From NCBI GenBank assembly GCA_045636125.1, contig JAZTWX010000019.1, forward strand, positions 1-48,639: a stretch of 48,639 nucleotides of DNA. Direction: 5' to 3'. The translations under genes were made by a program, and so were the position numbers. Positions 39,281 through 48,639 of the stretch are shown piece after piece. The stretch comes from HGM04593 sp045636125. GTDB taxonomy: Bacteria; Bacteroidota; Bacteroidia; Bacteroidales; Bacteroidaceae. Under the pieces are notes generated by a model. It was not told where the DNA came from. It did no database searches and saw only the letters and a list, made by a program, of their open reading frames with translations. The first letter of the stretch is position 1. Every line of letters begins with the position of its first letter.

Positions 39281-42200
39281 TTATTCAACAACAATTTTCT
39301 TGGTCTCAACTACACCGTTAGAGTATGTAATCTCAACAATGTTGATACCCTTAACAGGAGCAGCTGTCTCAATACCGCCTACTGTGTAGTACTTAACAGT
39401 TGCAGCGTTGTCACCCTCAGCTACGATATCCTCGATAGATGTGGGGAGAGAAACTGTAATCAAGCGCCATTTAGAAGCGTCGATGTTGTTAGTGTCGATA
39501 TCCCAGTATACAACGTTACCGTTGTTACCTTTACCCTCGGAGTGACCTGCTGCGTGGAGCTGTTTAGACTCGCCTGCAACCTGGTCGATGAGGTAGATTG
39601 TGTAGAGGTCAGAAGCTCTGTTCTCGAATACGTAAACACCTGCCTCTGCAACATCCTCTACAACGGGAACGTTCGCGCTGGTACCTGTACCTTTACCTAC
39701 ATAGTAATCGCCAGATGCGCTCTTGATGTAGTAGTAGTCCTTCATTTCGCTTGTGAGGTAACCGTCGTTCTGGAGCTCAGCTTTCTTAGCACGGTCAATC
39801 TCCACGAGTACGAACTCGCTGTTAGCACTACCTGCGTTGTCCCATCTCAACTCGCTTGTTCCTTCGGGGAAGCACAAGTGTTTCTTGGTTTCGAAGAGAG
39901 GAGCCTGAATGTTGTATGTTGCGCCGGCAATAATGGGGTTACGCTCTGAAGCCTCAGCACCCAAAGCCTCCTCTACAACAAGTGCAAATGCTGTAGCAAT
40001 GTTCTCTGCATTAGCGTAGTCTTTAGCCTCGATAGCTGCCTGAACTCTTGCAAACTGAGTGGCTACAGCCTCGGGCATAGGATACTGACCGGGGTTGGGA
40101 CCGAAACCGAGCTCCTCCTGGAATGTAGTAGCAAGGCTCATCATCCAGAAGTAGTAGGGGTTGTCCATTGTTACCTTGTAGAGTTTCCACTCACCCTCAC
40201 CGTTTGTTTTGTTGAAGTGCAAGTAGTCGCCGAAGCCTGTACCTGCAAGGTTAGCGGGAGTAAGGGCGTTGATCTTATCCTCGAAACCGGGGTAGTCCTC
40301 GGCGTTAACACCGGGCTGGTAGTCGATTACAGGACGTGATGCAATACCGCTGCCTGCGCCCCAGTCCATAATAACGTTGTACTTCTGCTCAACAGAGAGA
40401 CCGTTGATAGAGTCGTTGTCGCTCCACTTGTAGTTGATCTCAACAGTTGTAGGCTCAATGTCGGTGTAGAGAACGAATGTGTTCTGGCCGGCGAAGTCGG
40501 GGTTGGTAGAGTTGTCGAACTTGATGTCGGCAGCATCGGCTCTGTTGGCTGTGAGGCCACCGAGTGTCCAGTATTTACCTGTTGCAAGGTTGCAGATGTT
40601 GTAAGAAGCACCATCGGCATTAGCACGGAACATATATACACCGTTCTCGCGCAATACGCTCTTGTGGAAGGGCTGCTCACCTGCGTACCACATCTCATCG
40701 GCGGGCTCAGCAACAGCCTGCTCGTTGGGGTTAGTGTTCAAAAGACCCTTGATAGCGAACAATCCGTAGTCGTTGATGTCGGTCAAACGCTGGATGGGGC
40801 TACCTGCCTTAACGTTGTACTCGTTAGCCGACTCAAGGAGGGGATCGTAAGCCTCACCGTAGGGGCTAACATAAATCTGTGTAGCATACAAACGGCCGTT
40901 GCCACGAGTAACGAACTTAAGTGTGATACCTGTGCTGTTGAAGTCCTCGGGTAGCTGAACATCGAGGTAAACGAACTCTTTGGGAGTGTGGCCGCCCCAT
41001 ACAGTGTGGTAGTGGTCGCCATAACCTGTAATTTCACCATCCTCGTTGTATGTCTTGTCAACAAGACCGGCAAGGCCTGAACCGTCGGTACCGTGAATAG
41101 CGTTACCCTGCAACATGTCAGTTGTGAGCTGGAACTCTGTACCATCGGCACGGTAGAGCATCATCTCCTGCAATGCAATTGTGGGGTGCTCGCCGTCGAT
41201 CTTCTCAGTTGCACCGCTAGGACCATTCTGCAAGAATGTGATACGGAAGCTCTTGAAGTTCTCCTCGAGTGAGGGCTGGATGAGGCTTGTAGTAGCTACG
41301 TTGCCGTTCCAGGTGATACCTGCAGCAACACCGTCGTTAACCTCGGGAGCTGTCAAAATGATGGGGTATGCTGTGATAGTGATACGTTTGTTCTCGAACT
41401 CGATTTTCTTTGCAGGTGTACCCTCGTATAATGCGATGATTTGGCTTGTGTATGCCGAAGCTGCTACAGTCTCGCCAAGGTCGATAGCATCCCAAACCTC
41501 GTTAAGGATGTTGAGGTAAGAGTCGAGTGTGGGCTGCATAATCTCGTTCCAGTCGCTCAAGAGGAACTTGCCGCTCTCTACTGTCTCAACGATGTCAGAG
41601 TTGGGGCCATAGATGGGGTTACCATCCTCGTCTGTCTCTGTAACATCACCGATAGAGTCGCGGTAAGCCATAATGTCGAGAGCACCCTGGTAAGCCATTG
41701 TCAAGAAGTACCAACCGAGGTTCTCGTTGATTTCGTCGGTTGTGGCTTTAGCGCTCTGGCTTGTGAAATCGCCGCTGGCAATCATATCAAGAGCCTGAGC
41801 TACAGCGCCGTCAACAACTTCGTACATTGCGCCGAAAGACTCTTCCTCTGTGGGCTGCTGGCCATACTTGCCAAGCATCTCGCTTGCCATATAAGCGGCA
41901 TTTCTCAAGTTGCTGGTGTAGATGTATGCGGGCTGCTCATAGTTTGCTGCATAGAATTTGAAAGCAAATGATGCGGGAAGACCGAAGCCCTGTGTGTAGT
42001 CGCCGGCCTCAATTGCAGCCTTAACCTCCTGGGGGAAGATTTTTGTTGCTGTACCTGTACGGGGGTCGGCAGCAAACCAAGCTGTAACAGGAGTTACACC
42101 GTCCATCTTTTTAGAGGGGTAGCACATCTCGAATGTACCGTCACCTCTTTCTGTGATTGTAAGCTTGGCTGCAAGAGACTTGTCTGCTCTGGTTTTTGCC

Positions 42201-43093
42201 CAAGCGTTCTTGTCCTGACCATCGGTGAATGTACCGGCTGCCAAGTATGTGCCGGCCTGGGGCCAGTAGAGGTTGAAAGTGCCATCACCCAAAGAGATAA
42301 TCTCAACGGCGTTAGCTGTGCCGAGCTCCTCACCAAGGGGAGTGTAGGTTACAGCGTCGGCAAGGAAACGGGGACCCCAACCCTCGAAGTTGTTGTACTC
42401 TTCGGGTTTTGCGCCTGAGAAGCTTGTGGGAGTGGTGCCTTGTATTGCAACATAATCTGTTGTGAAGAAGTCATCGATAGAAGTCAACTGCTCAGCAAGC
42501 TCGAAAGTACCCTGCTCGGGCTCCTCAACCTCGTCGGGAGTACCTGCTACGCCTTTGGGAGTAAGAACGAGCAATGTGGGGCTGAACTTGTGGCTGTTAG
42601 GACGACCTGACAATACAACACGGAAATCGGAAACAGACTCGGTGAATGCCAACTCGATGTAAACATACTCGCCCTCTTCACGAACGTTCTGGCTGGCATC
42701 GCCACCCCAGAAAGAGTGATAGTAGGTATTGTAGTCGTTGTCTGTCAACGCAGCCATACCGCCGCCATCGGCGCCGCCCTGCTGAATTGAGTTAGAAGTG
42801 GGGGTGAACTTCACCTCTTTGCCGTTGCCGTCATAAACTTTAATTTCGGCAAAAGCGGCCATTGTGGTTCCCAAGTTAAGCTCAGGTGTCTGAGTGTCAC
42901 AGATTGTAATACGCACACCGTCTGTGGGAGCGTCGAGGCTCACCATAGGAGTTCTTACAACTTTGCAAGTTGTGAGAGCGTCTATAACACCGGGAAGACC
43001 ATCTACTGCAGACAAAGTCTGCGACCACTGTGCGTTAACAGTTGCAAAAGAAGCAACCAACAACGCGAGAGTTAGAAATAGATTTTTTCTCAT
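39281..43093 (-). CDS. Large secreted protein with two discoidin-like modules
   Basis: 1270 residues. The frame is open for 61 codons further upstream, but the ATG at 43093 gives a clear signal peptide (MRKNLFLTLALLVASFATVN, cut near NAQ) and is preferred. Two modules are duplicated: a discoidin/F5-8C-like beta-sandwich marked by ALTDNDYNTYYHSFWGG early on and LVDKTYN...YHTVWGG near the middle, each followed by a domain opening LTSIDDFF or LTDINDYGLFAI. A last beta-rich domain and a sorting-type tail (YYTVGG, then NGVVETKKIVVE) finish it. Likely a cell-surface binding protein for glycans. It is divergent from the M60 peptidase, which suggests a shared role in host-mucin use. Confidence 0.8.
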   Translation of the reverse strand: MRKNLFLTLALLVASFATVNAQWSQTLSAVDGLPGVIDALTTCKVVRTPMVSLDAPTDGVRITICDTQTPELNLGTTMAAFAEIKVYDGNGKEVKFTPTSNSIQQGGADGGGMAALTDNDYNTYYHSFWGGDASQNVREEGEYVYIELAFTESVSDFRVVLSGRPNSHKFSPTLLVLTPKGVAGTPDEVEEPEQGTFELAEQLTSIDDFFTTDYVAIQGTTPTSFSGAKPEEYNNFEGWGPRFLADAVTYTPLGEELGTANAVEIISLGDGTFNLYWPQAGTYLAAGTFTDGQDKNAWAKTRADKSLAAKLTITERGDGTFEMCYPSKKMDGVTPVTAWFAADPRTGTATKIFPQEVKAAIEAGDYTQGFGLPASFAFKFYAANYEQPAYIYTSNLRNAAYMASEMLGKYGQQPTEEESFGAMYEVVDGAVAQALDMIASGDFTSQSAKATTDEINENLGWYFLTMAYQGALDIMAYRDSIGDVTETDEDGNPIYGPNSDIVETVESGKFLLSDWNEIMQPTLDSYLNILNEVWDAIDLGETVAASAYTSQIIALYEGTPAKKIEFENKRITITAYPIILTAPEVNDGVAAGITWNGNVATTSLIQPSLEENFKSFRITFLQNGPSGATEKIDGEHPTIALQEMMLYRADGTEFQLTTDMLQGNAIHGTDGSGLAGLVDKTYNEDGEITGYGDHYHTVWGGHTPKEFVYLDVQLPEDFNSTGITLKFVTRGNGRLYATQIYVSPYGEAYDPLLESANEYNVKAGSPIQRLTDINDYGLFAIKGLLNTNPNEQAVAEPADEMWYAGEQPFHKSVLRENGVYMFRANADGASYNICNLATGKYWTLGGLTANRADAADIKFDNSTNPDFAGQNTFVLYTDIEPTTVEINYKWSDNDSINGLSVEQKYNVIMDWGAGSGIASRPVIDYQPGVNAEDYPGFEDKINALTPANLAGTGFGDYLHFNKTNGEGEWKLYKVTMDNPYYFWMMSLATTFQEELGFGPNPGQYPMPEAVATQFARVQAAIEAKDYANAENIATAFALVVEEALGAEASERNPIIAGATYNIQAPLFETKKHLCFPEGTSELRWDNAGSANSEFVLVEIDRAKKAELQNDGYLTSEMKDYYYIKSASGDYYVGKGTGTSANVPVVEDVAEAGVYVFENRASDLYTIYLIDQVAGESKQLHAAGHSEGKGNNGNVVYWDIDTNNIDASKWRLITVSLPTSIEDIVAEGDNAATVKYYTVGGIETAAPVKGINIVEITYSNGVVETKKIVVE

Positions 43094-43281
43094 AACGTAA
43101 AAATTGGTTAATAAATAAAAGTTAATAAAGTTTTCGTTAAAATTGAGCCCAAAAGTGGACCCGTTGACCGAACTCCGCCTCGCTGCCACGTATCGTCTTT
43201 GTGCGCGCAACTCTTTGAGTGTCAAAAAGTTGCCTTGCGAAAAGAGCAATACATAGTATTGAGAACATACATTCAATCACG

Positions 43282-43312
43282 CAAATATGAGAATATTAAT
43301 TAAAACCACCAA
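43282..43312 (-). promoter_or_regulatory. Promoter of the discoidin-like gene
   Basis: On the minus strand TTG (43310-43312), 20 bp, then CATATTTG (43282-43289; one mismatch to the -7). The leader would be about 180 nt. The rest of the 43094-43649 gap shows no gene. Confidence 0.5.
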
Positions 43313-43552
43313 GAAAAATTGATAAAATTATTTTTGCCACCGCAGCGAACCGGCGAAATAAGGGTGGTGTAAAGTGGGCGTTCCTCGCTCCATTGCAGCG
43401 CTTGGTTTGTGCGTCTCTTTTTGCAAATGTGGTGGCGTGGTTTTGCCACCCGCTCTCTTCTTTGTACCTCGCGCACCCGTAAAATAAAGAGTAAATAATG
43501 GTTAAATTTAAAATAAATAAGGGTATAAGCATTATATATATGAAAAAATAGT

Positions 43553-43560
43553 TATATTTG
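43553..43560 (+). promoter_or_regulatory. -7 element of the M60 gene
   Basis: TATATTTG is an exact match, 89 bp before the ATG at 43650. No clear -33 at 19-21 bp. Confidence 0.5.
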
Positions 43561-43649
43561 CCCACGAGTATAATAGCGTGCGCGCGAAACGGCCTCTGCA
43601 AGCTATAAAGTAAAAAAGGAGAAATTACTTAAAATTAATATTAAAAATT

Positions 43650-46600
43650 ATGAAATTGAGAACTTTACTTTTAACATTCGTTGCAATGTTAACGTCTGTA
43701 GCCGCAATGGCGCAGATTACCTCGGGTAATGTTTATCGTATTGTTAACCTGAGCTACGAAACTGTTGCCAGCGAGCAATTGGGCAACAATGCCGTTAGTT
43801 GCAGCAACAAAGGAACAATCGAGGATTACGAGCAGTTGTGGAAAATAACCGAAAGTGCAAACGGTAGTTACACTTTCCAGAACGTATTCACAAAACGATA
43901 CCTCAAGTTTAACAACAACAGAAACGGTGTCTTCACAACCACCACAACACCCAACTACCTGTACATCGCCGACAATAGTTCACAGTTCCCCGGCGGTTAC
44001 ACTATCGCTGCTGTAAGTGGTTCAACTTGGGTTATGCACTGTGATGGCAGCTCACAATGTGTGCCCTGGAACAACGACGAGAAACCTTCTAACTGGTATT
44101 TCGAGGAGGTTGCTTTCACCAGCGAGGACTACGCCAAAGCTGAAGATATATACACAAAGCTGATTAATGTCCTCGTCAACAAGAGTTCTATAATTGCGGC
44201 TGCAAGCAAGTACTTTACCGACAACACCGGTACTGCTCTCACCGATGCATACGCAGCTATGAGCGACGAGGACTTTGCTGCTGCAATGGTTGCCGATGGT
44301 CTCCCCGAAGACCTCCAGGAGATTATCCTCAAGATTAAGAACAATAGTTGGGATACCGTTAAACGCGAGAAAGAGTTCCGCGTGTACGACTACAAGCCTT
44401 ACAGCGATGTGAACAAATGGGCAAACGTGCTCTATACCCGCCTTTACAGCCCCATCGATAACCCCACCGGTATATGTACACAAAACAGCAAGCAGTGCTT
44501 GTATATTTGGGTTGAGGATGTTCCCGCAAATACCACAATTGAAATTGCCGAGATTGCAAAAACCGGTTATTTCGGTACCAATACTCAGTTGAAGGCGGGT
44601 CTGAACATTGTCTCTTCTTCTCTAAGCAATGGTTTCTTGTACGTGCGCTATATCTGTGAAACCGACACTGCCGGTGCAAAGCTCGCCGATTACCCCGCTG
44701 TTAAGGTTCACATTGAGAACGGTTATGTAAACGGTTTCTGGAGCAAGGAGCGTGGACACACCAACGCCGATTGGGTGTATATGCAGCAGCATATGTTCCA
44801 GAACGAGGACGCCATACAGGCAAAGGGTATATACACTCTCCTCAACTTCCGCAAGAAAGAGTTCATACAGAACGATGAAAACGGCTTGGCTTGTCCCGAA
44901 AAGATTTCCGAGTTGATTGATATTTGGGATTTCTACAATGGTACACAGCAGAAATATATGATGCTCGACAAGTACTATGCTTGGTTCAACAACTTGCAGC
45001 TTGCAATGAGCGACGACTCTGGCTTTATGGATGCCGGTAACCACCGTACCCACTACAACAACAACACATTGACAACCATCGCTTGTGTTGAAATGATGAT
45101 GAGAGATGCCGGCCAGGCTTGGGGCCCCCTCCACGAGATTGGTCACAACAACCAGTATGCATTCGAGATTGTCGGAACATCGGAGGTAAGTAACAATGCT
45201 CTTGCCAACATCGTGAACTTTGAAAGAGGTACTCATACCAGCCGTGGTAATGGTTTGGTGAACCAGATAAAGGACTTTGAGAACAAGATTCCTTATGTTC
45301 TTCGTGGTGAGAAAATGTATGGTTCGAAGCTGTTCAGTATGACACGTATGTACTACCAGCTCTTCCTCTACTTCCACGCGGCAGGCAAGTGCCCCGACTT
45401 CTATCCCCGTCTTTTCGAGAGACTCCGTTACGACCGTCTGAAGGGATGGAGCATTACCTCGAGCGACGCGGTGGATGCCAACGGCTACCACATCAACTCG
45501 GTCAATGCAAAATATGACCAGTTGAAGTTCGCTGAAATCTGTTGCGAGATTACACAGACCGACCTCAGCGAGTTCTTCGAGGCTTGGGGCTTCTTCATCC
45601 CTATGAAGAACGGCTATGTTGGTGACTACGGACACCACTACGTATACCTGTTGCAGGAGGATATCGATGCAAGCAAGAAGAAGATGCAGCAGTATGCAAA
45701 GAAGGGTGGACAGATTATGTTCCTTGAGGACCGCGTACGTCCCTCCAAGAAGAAAAAGAGCCCGCTGAACGACGACGAGGAAGGCTACCGTGCCGACTAC
45801 AGCGACGAGGTTAAGGTGGGTGACACCAGAGAGGTAGGTTACTACGGACAGTGGGAGGACTGCATCGACGAGAGCGTGAAAGCCGAAGGTTACTACTATA
45901 TCTCTACAGGTAAAGTAATCACCATTGTCGAGGCAGAGAATGCTAAGGGCGCACTCGGCTTCAAGCTCTACGATGCCGAGACCGGCGAATTGCTCACATA
46001 CACCGACAGAAGAAATATGTCTATCCCCATGCACGCACAGGGCAAGGATATTATTGTAGCAGCAGCACAGGCCGACGGTACAAACTACAATGTTCCCAGT
46101 GCAGCTGAGGGCCCCGTGTCTCTCCAGAAAGAGTTGCTCGACAACAAACTGAACCAGGCCGTTCTCTTGGCAAACAACAAGGCCGTTAACGGTAACGAGA
46201 TTGGTAAATACGCACCCGCAGCACTCGAAAAGCTGAGCCAGCTTGTTGACGCAGCCGATGCAGCATACAGCAACAACGACACAAGCGTTCACTCGTTCGG
46301 CGAGTGGGCTGCATTGCTCGACGAGGAGTACAACAACGTTGTTGCCAACACTGCAGCTCTGAACATTATTAAAGAGGATTGCAAATATCGCCTCGAAAGC
46401 GCAAGCAAGAGCAAGTACTATTTTGAGCAGACCAGCGGCAATATGTTGATTTCAAAATACGATGACCCCACAACCAACGAGGCATTGTTGTGGAGCTTCG
46501 AATCGACAGGCAAGCCCTACGAGTACTATATGAAGGCCAACGATGGCAAGTATATCTCTAACTTGGTTCAGGGGCAGTATGCATACGCGTCGACAACCAG

Positions 46601-47636
46601 CAAATCCGAGGCTGTCAAGTTTGAAATCGGTTACACATCGAACGGTAGAACATACATCTACGCAACAGGAAACAGCGGCCTTGCATTGAGCATCGACTCA
46701 AAGGGTTATGTTATTGGTGGTAACGCAAGCAGCAACACCGGTCAGTGGAAAGTTTACATTGCCGAGGACAACGCTGCAGAGTTTGAGGAGACTGAGTTTG
46801 CATACCAGCTTGCAAAAGCAAAGACTATACTTACCGAGACAAGTGACATTGACTCTATTGCAAAGGGTAATGTCGAATATATGAACGACAACATATATTC
46901 ACTCAGCACCGAGTTGCGCGATAACATCATAAACCTCTACAATGTATACACAGCAGCCGAGGCAGCTGCAAGCACTCCCGCCGAGTACTATGCGCAGATT
47001 ATGAACCTGCGTGGTGCCATTGCAAAGATTAACGGCCAGTACACAATTACTGCTCCCCGTGTAATAAAGGACGGTAAGCTCTTCTGGTACACCATCAAGA
47101 ACAACGCCGACAATTATTATTGGTCATCGACAGCTACACAGGTTGCGTCTGTTTACCTTGGCGACAACGCACCTGCCGACAGCGAGCTCTACTGCTTTGT
47201 CCCCTACGGCAACGGCCAGATGAACCTCTTCAGTAAAGGGATGGAAAAGTATGTGTACAAACACAAGCCCGCGATGGGAACATCGAACTACTTGGCAACA
47301 AGATTAGATTCTAAAGCGTCGCTTGTCATTGCCACTACATTCGATATCAACAAGAGAGCGTTCAAGATTACAGCCGACGGCACCGACATTCAGTCGCAGA
47401 GCAGCAAGCCTGCGTTGAAGAACAAGAGCAGCCAGGCTACAACTTGGGAAATTAAGCTTGTAAGCATTGAGGAGGACCTCGATTACTTCGACCAGGTTAC
47501 AGCTATTGGCGAGGTTGTTGTTGAGGATGGCGAGATTAACGGCAGCGACGAGATGTATGACATCTTCGGTAGAAAGGTTACCGCTCCCACAAAGAACAAC
47601 ATTTACATCAAGGGTAACAAGAAGATTATTTTCTAA
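43650..47636 (+). CDS. Secreted M60-type metallopeptidase with ricin-like lectin modules
   Basis: 1328 residues with a signal peptide (cut near MAQ). Residues ~22-150 are a ricin-type beta-trefoil-like domain (SGNVYRIVNLSYETV, QLWKITESANGSYTFQN). The peptidase M60 domain spans about 240-690: HEIGHNN at 495-501 supplies two zinc His and the Glu, and Glu512 in GTSEVSNN is the likely third ligand. Then come helical FIVAR-like repeats (LNQAVLLANNKAV...LSQLVDAADAAYS), a second ricin-like region (~905-1060), a helical segment and a C-terminal tail (YDIFGRKV, NIYIKGNKK). M60 enzymes cleave mucin-type glycoproteins. Probably surface-anchored. It is divergent from the discoidin-like gene and ends in a strong terminator. 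Confidence 0.88.
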   Translation: MKLRTLLLTFVAMLTSVAAMAQITSGNVYRIVNLSYETVASEQLGNNAVSCSNKGTIEDYEQLWKITESANGSYTFQNVFTKRYLKFNNNRNGVFTTTTTPNYLYIADNSSQFPGGYTIAAVSGSTWVMHCDGSSQCVPWNNDEKPSNWYFEEVAFTSEDYAKAEDIYTKLINVLVNKSSIIAAASKYFTDNTGTALTDAYAAMSDEDFAAAMVADGLPEDLQEIILKIKNNSWDTVKREKEFRVYDYKPYSDVNKWANVLYTRLYSPIDNPTGICTQNSKQCLYIWVEDVPANTTIEIAEIAKTGYFGTNTQLKAGLNIVSSSLSNGFLYVRYICETDTAGAKLADYPAVKVHIENGYVNGFWSKERGHTNADWVYMQQHMFQNEDAIQAKGIYTLLNFRKKEFIQNDENGLACPEKISELIDIWDFYNGTQQKYMMLDKYYAWFNNLQLAMSDDSGFMDAGNHRTHYNNNTLTTIACVEMMMRDAGQAWGPLHEIGHNNQYAFEIVGTSEVSNNALANIVNFERGTHTSRGNGLVNQIKDFENKIPYVLRGEKMYGSKLFSMTRMYYQLFLYFHAAGKCPDFYPRLFERLRYDRLKGWSITSSDAVDANGYHINSVNAKYDQLKFAEICCEITQTDLSEFFEAWGFFIPMKNGYVGDYGHHYVYLLQEDIDASKKKMQQYAKKGGQIMFLEDRVRPSKKKKSPLNDDEEGYRADYSDEVKVGDTREVGYYGQWEDCIDESVKAEGYYYISTGKVITIVEAENAKGALGFKLYDAETGELLTYTDRRNMSIPMHAQGKDIIVAAAQADGTNYNVPSAAEGPVSLQKELLDNKLNQAVLLANNKAVNGNEIGKYAPAALEKLSQLVDAADAAYSNNDTSVHSFGEWAALLDEEYNNVVANTAALNIIKEDCKYRLESASKSKYYFEQTSGNMLISKYDDPTTNEALLWSFESTGKPYEYYMKANDGKYISNLVQGQYAYASTTSKSEAVKFEIGYTSNGRTYIYATGNSGLALSIDSKGYVIGGNASSNTGQWKVYIAEDNAAEFEETEFAYQLAKAKTILTETSDIDSIAKGNVEYMNDNIYSLSTELRDNIINLYNVYTAAEAAASTPAEYYAQIMNLRGAIAKINGQYTITAPRVIKDGKLFWYTIKNNADNYYWSSTATQVASVYLGDNAPADSELYCFVPYGNGQMNLFSKGMEKYVYKHKPAMGTSNYLATRLDSKASLVIATTFDINKRAFKITADGTDIQSQSSKPALKNKSSQATTWEIKLVSIEEDLDYFDQVTAIGEVVVEDGEINGSDEMYDIFGRKVTAPTKNNIYIKGNKKIIF

Positions 47637-47657
47637 TCTTCACTCTCATAAACAGAG

Positions 47658-47688
47658 CCGGGCTTGCTGCATGCAGGCCCGGTTTTTT
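47658..47688 (+). terminator. Terminator of the M60 gene
   Basis: A 10-bp stem (47658-47667 with 47673-47682, one G-U), TGCAT loop and six T lie 21 bp after the stop. Confidence 0.95.
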
Positions 47689-47739
47689 GTAACGTGTATT
47701 AATATAATAAGGTGTGGGCGAAGGGCTTTGACGCGAAGC

Positions 47740-48122
47740 GACGGAGGGGAGTGAATGTGCTTGCTATAAACTCCTCGGTGCTATTTTGCAACTATTCTCT
47801 CAATTAAGTGAATCCTTTATTGCCCTTTTGCGCAGCAAAGCGCTGGCACAGAGATTCGCGATTCAAACAAAGCTTTGCGTTCCGGTCGCTTTGTTTTCGC
47901 CGTTGTTGTCTTTACGCGGCAAAGTCGGGAACGGAGCAACTCGCTGTGCGCGTTTACCGTGCAACGCTGCTTTCCCCTGCGCTCAAACAAGCTTCGTTCT
48001 TTCTCCTCGTTTGCCGCTAACAACAACTCACGCTCATACAGTGCAGTTTTTTAGGAGATTACTCCTGCTGTGGTTTTCTATTGCAAAGGTATTTTCTTAA
48101 CTCCGCCACTCTGTTTACAGAG
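47740..48122 (+). repeat. Structured non-coding repeat, copy 2
   Basis: Same family as 38778-39134, with a longer 5' part shared with copy 3 (from about 47740). Here the first hairpin is weaker (CTTTTGC with GCAAAG around GCA). The long-range 9-bp stem is GAACGGAGC (47929-47937) with GCTTCGTTC (47991-47999), one pair being G-U in plus-strand RNA. The final CTCTG/CAGAG hairpin (48109-48122) has a different loop from copy 1. Two one-base insertions break any reading frame shared with the other copies. Confidence 0.8.
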
Positions 48123-48148
48123 GGGAGGTGTCACAAACGTAGTGCAGT

Positions 48149-48483
48149 GACGGAGGGGAGTGAACGTGCTTTCTATAAACTCCTCGGTGCTATTCTGCGG
48201 CTATTTTCTCAATTAATTAAATTCTTTATTGCCCTTTTGTCGCGCAAAAGGGCAGCAAAACGCCGGCACAGAGATTCGCGATTCAAACAAAGCTTTGCGT
48301 TCCGGTCGCTTTGTTTTCGCCGTTGTTGTCTTTACGCGGCAAATTCGGGAACGGGGCAACTCGCTGTGCGTGTTTACCGTGCAACGCTGCTTTCCCTACG
48401 CTCAAACATTCCCCGTTCTTTTTCCTCGTTTGCCGCTAACAACAACTCACGCTCATACAGTGCCGTTTTTAGGAGATTACTCC
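48149..48483 (+). repeat. Structured non-coding repeat, copy 3
   Basis: Follows copy 2 in tandem, about 409 bp on. First hairpin GCCCTTTTG with CAAAAGGGC (48231-48239, 48245-48253), different in sequence from copy 1 but paired at the same place. Long-range stem GAACGGGG (48349-48356) with CCCCGTTC (48411-48418): relative to copy 1 an A-U pair has become G-C through changes on both sides. It stops being similar after about 48483, before the last hairpin. Confidence 0.8.
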
Positions 48484-48639
48484 CGCAATGGAAAGCAACA
48501 GCAGAGGTAATTCGTCGCTGAAAGCGAAAGTTCGTGCCAGCGAGTGTAACGCAAGCTTGCTTGCAGGTTACGCAACGAGCGCAGCCGAACTTGGTAAAAC
48601 AAAAGGCTGCGTTACGCAGCCGCAGAGAGCATGTCGAGC
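48484..48639. other. Non-coding window end with small palindromes
   Basis: No gene seen. It contains GTAAC...GTTAC around GCAAGC/GCTTGC (near 48547-48571) and GGCTGCGT-T-ACGCAGCC (48605-48621). The phrase CGAGCGCAG, also found in both island flanks, recurs here near 48575. It may be the start of another repeat or insertion beyond the window. Confidence 0.4.

Noticed and set aside
43094..43276. 61-codon N-terminal extension of the discoidin-like gene
   Set aside because: It would bury a strong signal peptide, and it covers the predicted promoter and leader. The ATG at 43093 is better.

Overview
The window looks like chromosome from a gut-type member of the Bacteroidales (Bacteroidota). The reasons are a BspA-like leucine-rich-repeat giant, a DUF4954 protein, a PadR/PspC operon, an M60 (mucin-type) metallopeptidase, WG-repeat and S9 exopeptidase genes, and many promoters of the Bacteroidota form TTTG - about 20 bp - TAnnTTTG. 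Genus cannot be fixed from sequence reading alone. No tRNA, rRNA, CRISPR array, integrase or transposase gene was seen.

Layout. 0-26.3 kb is mostly core: htpG and clpC (both minus strand, each with its own terminator), a 1582-residue surface BspA-like protein, aspS with a 52-codon membrane-protein gene overlapping its stop, a dipeptidyl-peptidase-IV-type peptidase, crcB, a lipoprotein-like WG/TPR/zinc-ribbon protein, a TIGR01212-type radical SAM protein, a PadR-PspC-PspC operon with a palindromic operator over its promoter, a 5'(3')-nucleotidase, DUF4954, an M50-like membrane protease and a cyclophilin.

26.3-38.7 kb is a radical SAM/SPASM gene followed by an ~11-kb minus-strand island. The island holds MoxR-type AAA+, a vWA protein with a degenerate metallopeptidase domain, a 415-residue protein, an Api92-like protein, several unknown small proteins, a second AAA+ ATPase and several frameshifted or decaying genes. 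It is flanked by direct repeats. The left copy is the true 5' end and upstream region of the radical SAM gene. The right copy is a duplicate that supplies a 12-codon leader ORF just upstream of moxR. I read it as an inserted accessory (possibly conflict/defence or chaperone-like) system that captured the leader of its target gene.

38.7-48.6 kb holds two divergent large secreted proteins (one with two discoidin-like modules, one an M60 peptidase with ricin-like modules). Each ends in a strong terminator, and three copies of a ~300-bp non-coding repeat lie just beyond them. Pairing within the repeat is kept by compensatory and G-U changes between copies, so it is likely a structured nucleic acid rather than a gene. 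The repeat family and the bounded AAA+/vWA island are the two most interesting signals in the window.
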